A DNA stretch of 6,484 nt, taken from contig DATAXS010000009.1 of NCBI GenBank assembly GCA_036266715.1, positions 1-6,484 on the forward strand. The letters run 5' to 3'. A model generated the notes under the pieces. The model saw nothing but the letters and a program-made list of their open reading frames with translations. It searched no databases and was not told where the DNA came from. Below are positions 1 to 5,035 of the stretch, one piece after another (positions within the stretch are counted from its first letter, which is position 1; each line of letters starts with the position of its first letter). A program made the position numbers and the translations under genes. Source of the stretch: DATAXS01 sp036266715 (lineage in GTDB: Bacteria; Patescibacteriota; Minisyncoccia; UBA6257; 2-01-FULL-56-20).

Positions 1-228
1 GGCGCCGTACGCGGTCGTTGGGGGCGCAACGCTCGTGATGCTCCCCGTGGAAGACGACATCGTAACGTCCCCCGATCCCGCCGTACTTGCCGTGCTCGCC
101 GCACCGCCGCCCGGCTGCTTCCACCACAGCATGGCTACGACGACGAGCGCGACGACAACCACGATGATCACAATCGCCATTGTGATCATTAATTTTTTCT
201 TATTCTGCTGTTGGTCTTGCGGGTCCAT
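1..228 (-). CDS. Membrane-anchored protein of unknown function, N-terminal fragment
   Basis: Partial gene: the first 76 codons are present, starting at the ATG at 228-226, and the frame is open to the window edge. The protein begins with a short polar, charged stretch (MDPQDQQQNKKK), followed by one strongly hydrophobic segment at about residues 13-35 rich in Ile and Val and ending in a Trp-Trp pair. After it comes a Gly/Ala/Ser/Thr-rich, low-complexity stretch (about 38-70) that looks like a flexible extracytoplasmic linker. This fits a single-pass protein with the N-terminus inside and the main domain outside; that domain is not in the window. There is no prepilin motif (no G-FTLxE) and no lipobox, so it is neither an obvious pilin nor a lipoprotein. 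It starts 9 nt after the stop of the GspH-like gene, so co-transcription is likely. No Shine-Dalgarno sequence is visible. I do not recognise the family. Confidence 0.72.
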   Translation of the reverse strand, partial: MDPQDQQQNKKKLMITMAIVIIVVVVALVVVAMLWWKQPGGGAASTASTAGSGDVTMSSSTGSITSVAPPTTAYGA

Positions 229-240
229 ACTTTTATATTA
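229..240 (-). promoter_or_regulatory. Possible -10 hexamer just before the start at 228
   Basis: On the minus strand TAATAT (240-235) is followed by 6 nt (AAAAGT) and then the ATG. The TAA of the hexamer is also the stop codon of the upstream pseudopilin gene. It matches TATAAT at only 4 of 6 positions and the region is AT-rich anyway, so it is weak on its own. It is listed because its spacing matches the hexamers before pilB, pilC and the 221-residue pilin gene. Confidence 0.28.
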
Positions 241-765
241 AAGATTCGTCCGCCCAAAATTATCAAAGAATATCTCTCCGGTTCCCGTACGCGTCAAGGT
301 CGGCGTTCCCGTCGTCGTGCTCGCCGTACCGCAGCCGCCGACCTGCAGGCCAAGGGAGGTGGATGTGCCACTCGTTGGCGCGCCGGCGATTTCGCTAAAA
401 ATAATATTCGTGGAGTTGCCCTGTGCAAGCGTGGAGCTTGTGTAGCACAGGTCCGACGGCAGATTGTAGCGCGAGGAGATCGTGGCGCCCGTGTAACTGC
501 CGTTCGTGGTATAAAAAATTGAATAGTACGGCTGGGAGGGATTTGTGTTGTCAAAATGCACGCCCCATTGCGCCCCTTGCGACTGCGCCACGGAATCGCT
601 CTGGGCTTCACGGAGCACGGCGCCTATCGACTGGGTGGCGGTCGTAATGTCCGTGCCGCTTTTCCTCCCGAAAAGATTGAGTCCCGCCGTGACGCCGAGC
701 GCCGCGATAATGCCGATCACTATTATCATTTCTACGAGAGTAAATCCTAAGGCGCCTTTCTTCAT
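238..765 (-). CDS. GspH/FimT-like prepilin (minor pseudopilin)
   Basis: A 175-residue type IV pilin-like protein. The N-terminus has the class III signal: a short basic leader (MKKGALG), cleavage expected after Gly7, then Phe8 and FTLVE with Glu12 at mature position +5, followed by a hydrophobic helix to about residue 30. This is the site used by prepilin peptidase/N-methylase. The rest is Ser/Thr/Gly-rich, with two cysteines (107 and 145) that could form a disulfide. It ends with an I-F-F-D-N-F-G-R segment resembling the C-terminal strand and conserved Gly-Arg of GspH/FimT proteins. The expected role is a minor subunit that primes or caps the pilus; GspH rather than another pseudopilin is inferred from the leader plus this C-terminus. 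The gene starts 26 nt after the pilC stop with no promoter-like hexamer and no Shine-Dalgarno sequence, so it is probably read from the pilC transcript. Confidence 0.85.
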   Translation of the reverse strand: MKKGALGFTLVEMIIVIGIIAALGVTAGLNLFGRKSGTDITTATQSIGAVLREAQSDSVAQSQGAQWGVHFDNTNPSQPYYSIFYTTNGSYTGATISSRYNLPSDLCYTSSTLAQGNSTNIIFSEIAGAPTSGTSTSLGLQVGGCGTASTTTGTPTLTRTGTGEIFFDNFGRTNL

Positions 766-791
766 TGGGTGCGATGGGGCGATGTATTGTT

Positions 792-1997
792 TTAGAAAGA
801 AGCAGTAAGTTGGTAGATAGGAACAATAATGGAAAGTGCGATGACCGCGACCATGGCGCCGAGGCCCAAAAGCAACATCGGCTCCAGAAGCGACACGAGC
901 GCTTTGATGTTCGCGTCAATGTTCGCCTCATAGAAGCTGGAAAGCGTATCCAACACCTCTTCCAGGTGGCCCGCTTTTTCCGAGATCGCCACAAGGTTCG
1001 TGACCACCTTGGGGAACGCGGGCTCGCGCTTAAACGACTCCCCGATCGTGAGCCCCTTTGCGAGCCCTTCGTTCGCCACGCGCAGGAGCGCGTCGTGGAA
1101 CTCGTGGTGGCCGACGGTCTCCGCGGCAACTGTGATCGTTTCCGTGATCGGCAGGCCGGCCTTCATAAGAGAGCTCATCGTAGACGCCATCCGCTGGACG
1201 GCGATATCGCTGTATATTTTCCGGATAACGGGGAGATTAGTCACCGCGGTGCTCCATAGCCGCTTCCCCGTTTCGGTAAAGAAAACAAGCGCGGCGACCC
1301 CGGCAATGATGCCAAAGAAAAGCACCAACAAAAGAATGATGTTGTTCCCCACAAAAAGCCCCACCGTGAATACAAGTTCGGAAAATGCGGGCGGATTGAT
1401 GCCGCCGCCATCAAAGACCGCCGCGAGCTTGGGGAGCGCGAAGGTCACAAGGAATATCATAATGCCCATGGCCATCGCAATGACGACGATGGGGTAAATG
1501 AGGGCCGAGCGGATGCTTGATTGGAGCGCCGCGTCCTTTTCAAGCGACGTCGAGAGGTCTTGAAATGTTTTTTCCAAATTGCCCGATGTCTCCGCCGCCT
1601 TCACGAGGTTCACAAATATCGGCGAAAAAACTTTCGGGTGCCGTGCGAACGCTTCATAAAATGGCATGCCTTTGCTCAAGTTGTCGTGTACTTCCAAAAG
1701 AAAATTCTTCACGGACGGCTTGTCAAAGTCCGCGATCAAAATGTTGATGGCGGAAAGGAGGTCCGTGCCCACGCGGAGCATGAGCGCCAGATATTTCGTC
1801 AAGAACACCTTATCCGACGTGTTGATGCCGCCAAAGAGCACGATCTGGCCGGCGCTTTTTTGCTTCAAGGGCTTGACGGAGATGGGCCGCAGTTCTTTGC
1901 CGGAAAGGTAATGCAATACCTCGTCAAGACTTGAGGCCTCAAAGTCGGATTCAACGGTTTTGCCGGAAGCGTCGACCGCCAAATAGTGGTAGAGCAT
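792..1997 (-). CDS. pilC: Type IV pilus inner-membrane platform protein PilC (GspF family)
   Basis: A 401-residue polytopic membrane protein, close to the usual 400-410 of PilC/GspF. It shows the typical layout: a small N-terminal domain (YHYLAVDASGK onward), two homologous cytoplasmic T2SSF domains (about residues 60-165 and 263-365), and three hydrophobic segments (about 164-192, 206-240 and 366-396). The duplicated domains share recognisable pieces, such as the F-x-x-x-L-x-x-L-x-x-A-G/V-x-x-L pattern and SGN/AGHLE turns after the second helices. PilC sits in the cytoplasmic membrane and couples the PilB ATPase to pilin polymerisation. An in-frame ATG 21 nt upstream (2018) is possible. I chose 1997 because the protein then begins like family members and because a TATAAT lies between the two ATGs. 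No Shine-Dalgarno sequence precedes either start. The gspH-like gene follows at once. pilB would normally be its close upstream partner but is separated from it here by an inverted-orientation gene. Confidence 0.95.
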   Translation of the reverse strand: MLYHYLAVDASGKTVESDFEASSLDEVLHYLSGKELRPISVKPLKQKSAGQIVLFGGINTSDKVFLTKYLALMLRVGTDLLSAINILIADFDKPSVKNFLLEVHDNLSKGMPFYEAFARHPKVFSPIFVNLVKAAETSGNLEKTFQDLSTSLEKDAALQSSIRSALIYPIVVIAMAMGIMIFLVTFALPKLAAVFDGGGINPPAFSELVFTVGLFVGNNIILLLVLFFGIIAGVAALVFFTETGKRLWSTAVTNLPVIRKIYSDIAVQRMASTMSSLMKAGLPITETITVAAETVGHHEFHDALLRVANEGLAKGLTIGESFKREPAFPKVVTNLVAISEKAGHLEEVLDTLSSFYEANIDANIKALVSLLEPMLLLGLGAMVAVIALSIIVPIYQLTASF

Positions 1998-2009
1998 ACG
2001 ATTATTATA
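1998..2009 (-). promoter_or_regulatory. Probable pilC promoter, -10 box TATAAT next to the ATG
   Basis: A perfect TATAAT (2009-2004, minus strand) is followed by AATCGT and then the pilC ATG at 1997. Initiation 6-7 nt past the hexamer would start the RNA at or next to the A of the ATG, giving a leaderless message. No good -35 lies 16-18 nt upstream; a TTGAAA is present but about 25 nt away. The upstream side runs into the repeat block bordering the four-helix-bundle gene, so the insertion may have reshaped this promoter. Confidence 0.5.
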
Positions 2010-2037
2010 CAATATCAACCTTTTCTGAAAGAATTTT

Positions 2038-2061
2038 CAATTTTCCAATTTTGCAATTTTC
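2038..2061. repeat. Three tandem 8-bp units CAATTTT(C/G)
   Basis: CAATTTTC (2038-2045), CAATTTTG (2046-2053) and CAATTTTC (2054-2061) are head to tail. They are preceded by a partial fourth unit, AATTTT, at 2032-2037. The last unit runs into the 11-bp repeats and is part of the left inverted-repeat arm. The segment is non-coding and markedly more AT-rich than the genes around it. Confidence 0.8.
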
Positions 2062-2069
2062 AAACGCTT
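2054..2069. repeat. Left arm of a 16-bp perfect inverted repeat
   Basis: CAATTTTCAAACGCTT here is the exact reverse complement of 2483-2498. The two arms enclose the four-helix-bundle gene, with about 55 nt between this arm and the start codon. Ignoring one extra G at 2053, pairing can continue through AATTTT (2047-2052) with the right-side extension to about 2505. Confidence 0.85.
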
Positions 2070-2078
2070 TTCAAACGC
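2057..2078. repeat. Perfect 11-bp tandem duplication TTTTCAAACGC
   Basis: TTTTCAAACGC occurs at 2057-2067 and again at 2068-2078. A third copy lies in inverted orientation at 2485-2495 on the far side of the four-helix-bundle gene. Each copy can pair with the distal arm, so the arm could slip by one unit. Confidence 0.85.
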
Positions 2079-2112
2079 GCTTGTTTTTTAGAATCTTTTA
2101 ATGTCCACCGGG

Positions 2113-2124
2113 TAAACTGAGGAT
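2113..2124 (+). promoter_or_regulatory. Start-proximal signals of the four-helix-bundle gene
   Basis: TAAACT (2113-2118) could be a weak -10 box with 6 nt to the ATG at 2125. The GAGGA directly after it (2119-2123) resembles a Shine-Dalgarno core but sits only 1-2 nt from the start codon, which is closer than usual. The two readings exclude each other: as a -10 box it predicts a leaderless RNA, as a ribosome-binding site it needs an upstream promoter. It is the only purine-rich Shine-Dalgarno-like element immediately before an assigned start in this window. Confidence 0.3.
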
Positions 2125-2478
2125 ATGAAGTACGATCTTGAAGAAAGGACGGCGGCGTTTGGGGAAGCTGCCATTCGCTGCGCCAAGGCGCTGCCCAGGG
2201 ATATGATCTCGGACGATACAATCAGGCAGTTCGTCCGTGCGGCAACGAGCATTGGCGCAAATTATGCAGAAGCGAATGGCGCGAGCTCGCGGCGGGATTT
2301 CAGAAATAAAATGTTCATCTGCAAAAAAGAGGCGCAGGAAACCAAACATTGGGTCAGGATGCTCGCAAGCGTGTTCCCCACCCATCGCCCCGCGTTCAAA
2401 AAATTATGGGGCGAGACCCACGAGCTCACCCTTATTTTCCAAAAAATCTGCTCCTCGCTCAAAAGCCCTCCGGTTTGA
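2125..2478 (+). CDS. Four-helix-bundle protein of the S23/IVP (23S rRNA intervening sequence) family
   Basis: A 117-residue, cytosolic, helical protein; length and sequence fit the four-helix-bundle family often annotated as 23S rRNA-intervening-sequence protein. The most characteristic part is the second helix and the following turn: Q-F-V-R-A-A-T-S-I-G-A-N-Y-A-E-A (about residues 35-50), then a short Gly/Ser/Arg segment with RRDFRNK (56-62), and a third helix with C-K-K-E-A-Q-E-T-K-H-W (66-76). Predicted helices are about 4-23, 29-50, 57-83 and 87-112. The basic surface would fit nucleic-acid or protein binding, but the molecular function of the family is not established. It is the only plus-strand gene here, lying between pilB and pilC and facing them, and is enclosed by inverted repeats. 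It ends 34 nt from the pilB stop, so the two genes converge. Confidence 0.9.
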   Translation: MKYDLEERTAAFGEAAIRCAKALPRDMISDDTIRQFVRAATSIGANYAEANGASSRRDFRNKMFICKKEAQETKHWVRMLASVFPTHRPAFKKLWGETHELTLIFQKICSSLKSPPV

Positions 2479-2482
2479 ACAT

Positions 2483-2498
2483 AAGCGTTTGAAAATTG
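2483..2498. repeat. Right arm of the 16-bp perfect inverted repeat
   Basis: AAGCGTTTGAAAATTG is the exact reverse complement of 2054-2069. It begins 4 nt after the stop codon of the four-helix-bundle gene. The adjoining AAAATT at 2499-2504 extends the pairing with one single-base bulge. It lies in the 34-nt gap between the convergent stops of the four-helix-bundle gene and pilB. There is no T-run typical of a terminator. Confidence 0.85.
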
Positions 2499-2512
2499 AA
2501 AATTTCTCCAGC

Positions 2513-4231
2513 CTACTCTCGGATCACGCGGAGCACGTCCTCCAACGTCGTCTGCGCAAGCTCCACCTTCAAAAGGCCGTCCTCAAACATTGTTTTCATG
2601 CCCGCCTTCCGGGCCTCGGCGCGAAGCGCTTCCAGGTCAAAATGCTCGCTCGTCATGATCTTCTTTATCGGCTCCGTGATCTCAAAAAGCTCATAGATGC
2701 CGAGCCGGCCCCGGTAACCGGTTTCCCCGCAGGTGCTGCATCCCTTTCCTTTATAGAGCGTGTGCGGCGCCTTTGCGGACCCTTTTGCAAGGCCGAGCTC
2801 CTCAAGCTGCTTTTCCACCGTGGTCACGATCTCGGGCGTCGCCTCGTACGAATAGATGCAGGTCTGGCAAATGCGGCGCACGAGACGCTGAGCGATCACG
2901 ATGTTGAGGACCGATGCCGCAAGGAACGGCGGCACTTTGAGGTCAAAGAGCCGCGGCACTGCGGTCGGCGCGTCGTTCGTGTGGATGGAAGAAAGCAGCA
3001 AGTGGCCGGTGAGCGCAGCCTGCACGGCGATCTCGGCGGTCTCCGCGTCGCGGATCTCGCCCACCATAATGATGTTCGGGTCCTGCCGCAAGAGCGCGCG
3101 CAACCCGGACGCAAACGTGATGCCCGCCTGCTCGTTGATCTGCGTCTGGTTCACGTACCGCATGTTGTATTCTATCGGGTCTTCCACGGTCGTCACGTTC
3201 ACCTGCGGCTTGTTCAAAATGCCCATGAGCGCGTAGAGCGTCGTGGTCTTTCCGGAACCGGTCGGGCCGCAAGAAAGGATCATGCCGTATGACTTCTTTA
3301 AGTTTTCCGTGATGATCTTCTTGTCCTCCACGCTAAAGCCAAGCTCCTCAAGCGAAAGCGGTTTTGCCGACGCCTCAAGCAAGCGCATTTCCACCTTTTC
3401 GCCAAAGAACGTGGGGATTACAGACACGCGCACGTCCACCGCCTGGCTCCCGATGTCTTCGCGGAAGCGGCCGTCCTGCGGCCTAAAGTGCTCGTCTATC
3501 TTGAGCCCCGCAAGGAGCTTGATGCGCGCCACGATCGCGGGGTGCACCACCTTCGGCACCGTCATTATCTCGTAGAGGATGCCGTCAATGCGGTAGCGGA
3601 TGAACGTGGACTCCTCAAGGATCTCTATGTGGATGTCCGATGCGCGCGAGGCGACGGCGTAGGAAAGAACGTTGTCCACAATAGCCACGATCGGCAGGTC
3701 GGCTGCCGACTCCTCGGCGCTCTTTGACCCGCCGGAAACCGATGCGCGGACGTTTTCTTCTATAAGCTTTTTGAAGTCCTGCTCCAACGCGTAGCCATAC
3801 ACGGAAAATCCGCGGTTCAGGTCGCCCGGAGTCGCAAGAAACGGCTTCACCCTTGCCTTGAGCCGCTGGGAAAGGAACGTAACCGTTTCAAGGTCCGACG
3901 GGTCAAGCATGCCCACGTCGTAGGTGCCATCGGCTTTTTCCTTGTTAAACACAATGACCCCGCGCTGGCGAGCAACGTCTTCCGGGAGAAGCTTTACCAC
4001 CTCGCTATCAAGCTTGTGCGTGGAAAAATCCACCCGCGGCACGCCAAGCGAGGTTGCAATGAGATTTGCAAGATAGTCCTCCGCCACAACCTGGCCCGAA
4101 ACGAGCACGTCAAGGAGGTTCTGTCCCTTCCTGTCCGCCTCGGTGACCAGTTCGTCAAAATGCTCGGGCGTCACGAGCCCGTCCTTAAGGAGCAATTTTT
4201 TTATTTCCGGTATGGGCAGAGGGAGACGCAT
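2513..4231 (-). CDS. pilB: Type IV pilus assembly ATPase PilB (GspE family)
   Basis: A 572-residue secretion ATPase, a normal length for PilB/GspE. The N-terminal region (about 5-150) matches a GspE/MshE-type N-domain that joins the motor to its membrane partners. The ATPase core carries an Asp box (S-D-I-H-I-E, about 198-203), Walker A GPTGSGKTT (322-330), a Walker B region ending M-V-G-E-I-R-D (389-395) and the His box G-H-L-L-L-S-S-I-H-T-N-D (409-420). A tetracysteine zinc site of extension ATPases is intact at Cys455, Cys458, Cys498 and Cys501, which supports PilB rather than the retraction ATPase PilT. It should act as a cytoplasmic hexamer driving pilin polymerisation through PilC. The ATG at 4231 gives the expected N-terminus (MRLPLPIPEI) and lies 6 nt after a -10-like TATTAT, with no Shine-Dalgarno sequence. 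A terminator hairpin separates it from the prepilin gene upstream, so it is probably a separate transcription unit. Confidence 0.96.
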   Translation of the reverse strand: MRLPLPIPEIKKLLLKDGLVTPEHFDELVTEADRKGQNLLDVLVSGQVVAEDYLANLIATSLGVPRVDFSTHKLDSEVVKLLPEDVARQRGVIVFNKEKADGTYDVGMLDPSDLETVTFLSQRLKARVKPFLATPGDLNRGFSVYGYALEQDFKKLIEENVRASVSGGSKSAEESAADLPIVAIVDNVLSYAVASRASDIHIEILEESTFIRYRIDGILYEIMTVPKVVHPAIVARIKLLAGLKIDEHFRPQDGRFREDIGSQAVDVRVSVIPTFFGEKVEMRLLEASAKPLSLEELGFSVEDKKIITENLKKSYGMILSCGPTGSGKTTTLYALMGILNKPQVNVTTVEDPIEYNMRYVNQTQINEQAGITFASGLRALLRQDPNIIMVGEIRDAETAEIAVQAALTGHLLLSSIHTNDAPTAVPRLFDLKVPPFLAASVLNIVIAQRLVRRICQTCIYSYEATPEIVTTVEKQLEELGLAKGSAKAPHTLYKGKGCSTCGETGYRGRLGIYELFEITEPIKKIMTSEHFDLEALRAEARKAGMKTMFEDGLLKVELAQTTLEDVLRVIRE

Positions 4232-4246
4232 GTCTATATAATACCA
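4232..4246 (-). promoter_or_regulatory. Probable pilB promoter, extended -10 next to the ATG
   Basis: On the minus strand TGG-TATTAT (TATTAT at 4243-4238) fits the extended -10 form TGnTATAAT, with one mismatch in the hexamer. ATAGAC and the pilB ATG follow directly, so the RNA would start at or next to the A of the ATG. There is no recognisable -35: the 17 nt upstream are occupied by the terminator hairpin. The extended TG could compensate for that. Confidence 0.5.
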
Positions 4247-4269
4247 AAATCCCCGGCGGAACCGGGGAT
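4246..4269 (-). terminator. Hairpin terminator of the 221-residue pilin gene
   Basis: On the minus strand an 8-bp GC-rich perfect stem, ATCCCCGG / CCGGGGAT (4269-4262 and 4256-4249), encloses a 5-nt loop TTCCG. The last T of the stem is followed by TTT (4248-4246) before GG. The stem is strong but the T-tract is short (four Ts), so termination may be incomplete. It lies 28 nt after the pilin stop codon and directly abuts the pilB -10 region. Confidence 0.6.
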
Positions 4270-4297
4270 CTTGACTCGTTACAATCGTTCGGTGGGG

Positions 4298-4963
4298 TTA
4301 CAAGGCAGGATTTGTACCTGATTCATAGACGTTTATGCTATTACCACCGTCGGTACCTTCGACACCGGTCGAACTGGCAGAATATTTTCCACTTTCCATA
4401 AAGGCTGCCGTCTTAAAAGTCGTGCCTCCGCTCTCATCATAGCTATAAAAGAGGCCGCAATTCGAGGGATTGCCGCTGCCACCGCTATATGAACAATTAG
4501 TGGTGGTGCCTACCTGATTCACTGGATCGATGGGCTCCTGCCCGATTGGCGAACCAGAACTAATAGCGTTGAAGTTAACTGGCACCCAACCATTGGTTCC
4601 AAGAATACCTCTTGTAGTGCTAGCGGAAGTAATGGTCGTGACCATCCAAAGCGCACAACTCGTGGTAGCAGTTCCAGACCACGTAGGCGATGAACTCGAG
4701 TTGGGAACGGCAAATGTTCCAGTGGCAACACTCACGTAACAAGTTCCTGATGCTCCAAGGCTCGGACTCGACTGGTCGGCCAAGTAAAGCGAAATCGCGC
4801 TCTTGTAGGTCGCCATGTCGGAGAGACGGTTGGAGTCGCGTGATTGGCGGAGAAGTTCCGCGGGGTTCAAGCTCAACACAACCACCGTCGCCAAGACGGC
4901 AATGATCGCGATCACGATAAGGAGCTCGATAAGGGTAAACGCCTTTTGATTCTTTCTTTTCAT
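4298..4963 (-). CDS. Type IV prepilin-like protein (PulG/GspG-type N-terminus)
   Basis: A 221-residue pilin-like protein, a candidate pilus subunit. The leader is basic and short (MKRKNQKA), cleavage is expected between Ala8 and Phe9, and FTLIE places Glu13 at mature position +5. The hydrophobic helix runs to about residue 31, followed by an S-L-N-P-A-E-L-L-R-Q-S-R-D segment common in GspG-like pseudopilins. The residue before the cleavage point is Ala instead of the usual Gly. The globular part is rich in Ser, Thr and Gly and has four cysteines (75, 103, 157, 169), enough for two disulfides. The codons look less GC-biased than those of pilB and the synthase gene, as often seen for surface-exposed, fast-evolving genes. 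It has its own upstream promoter-like elements and a terminator downstream, so it may be transcribed alone, as expected for an abundant subunit. Major versus minor pilin cannot be decided from sequence. Confidence 0.9.
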   Translation of the reverse strand: MKRKNQKAFTLIELLIVIAIIAVLATVVVLSLNPAELLRQSRDSNRLSDMATYKSAISLYLADQSSPSLGASGTCYVSVATGTFAVPNSSSSPTWSGTATTSCALWMVTTITSASTTRGILGTNGWVPVNFNAISSGSPIGQEPIDPVNQVGTTTNCSYSGGSGNPSNCGLFYSYDESGGTTFKTAAFMESGKYSASSTGVEGTDGGNSINVYESGTNPAL

Positions 4964-5018
4964 TTAGAAAATTATCAATAGAGAAATACCGACCTTTCAG
5001 TATGGATTAATTTTAGCA
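4964..5018 (-). promoter_or_regulatory. Promoter region of the 221-residue pilin gene (two candidates)
   Basis: This lies in the 72-nt gap between the pseudouridine synthase stop and the pilin ATG. Candidate 1: GATAAT (4976-4971) is 7 nt before the ATG, with CTGAAA 18 nt upstream as a 4-of-6 -35 match; the RNA would be leaderless. Candidate 2: TGC-TAAAAT (TAAAAT at 5015-5010), an extended -10 form that would give a leader of about 40 nt. No Shine-Dalgarno sequence is near the ATG; an AAAGG lies about 30 nt upstream, too far to serve. Confidence 0.45.
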
Positions 5019-5035
5019 TAATGAAGTTTTGGTCC

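Larger units (their letters stand above)
2031..2506. mobile_element. Putative IVS-like cassette: four-helix-bundle gene bounded by inverted repeats
   Basis: The segment between the pilC start and the pilB stop holds one gene on the opposite strand, enclosed by inverted repeats (perfect 16 bp at 2054-2069 and 2483-2498, extendable with one gap to about 22 bp). Members of this protein family are known from intervening sequences in 23S rRNA genes, where the open reading frame is likewise bounded by complementary ends that pair in the RNA. Here there is no rRNA around it. The boundaries given are the outer limits of recognisable repeat, and no target-site duplication could be identified. There is no transposase, so mobility is inferred only from structure and from the interruption of the pilB-pilC pair. 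Confidence 0.35.

Noticed and set aside
35..241. Plus-strand open frame of 68 codons at the left edge
   Set aside because: It is the complement of the minus-strand membrane-anchored gene, which has the better start, operon position and hydrophobic anchor.
608..1129. Minus-strand open frame of 173 codons overlapping the end of pilC
   Set aside because: Arg/Ser-rich frame-shifted reading of pilC and the start of the pseudopilin gene; no domain is visible and the true frame is unambiguous.
1998..2018. Upstream ATG at 2018 as the pilC start
   Set aside because: It adds seven residues (MILYNNR) not expected in the family and places a perfect TATAAT inside the coding region; the ATG at 1997 is preferred but 2018 is not formally excluded.
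2483..2512. Intrinsic terminator between the convergent four-helix-bundle and pilB genes
   Set aside because: The sequence is AT-rich but contains no local GC-rich stem followed by a T-run in either direction; the repeat arm pairs only with the distant arm at 2054-2069.
2237..3292. Plus-strand open frame of 351 codons running from the four-helix-bundle gene across pilB
   Set aside because: Its sequence is Arg/His/Leu-rich with no motif, and it lies antisense to pilB, whose ATPase motifs are clear. It overlaps the well-supported four-helix-bundle gene in another frame. It is a by-product of GC-rich codon use.
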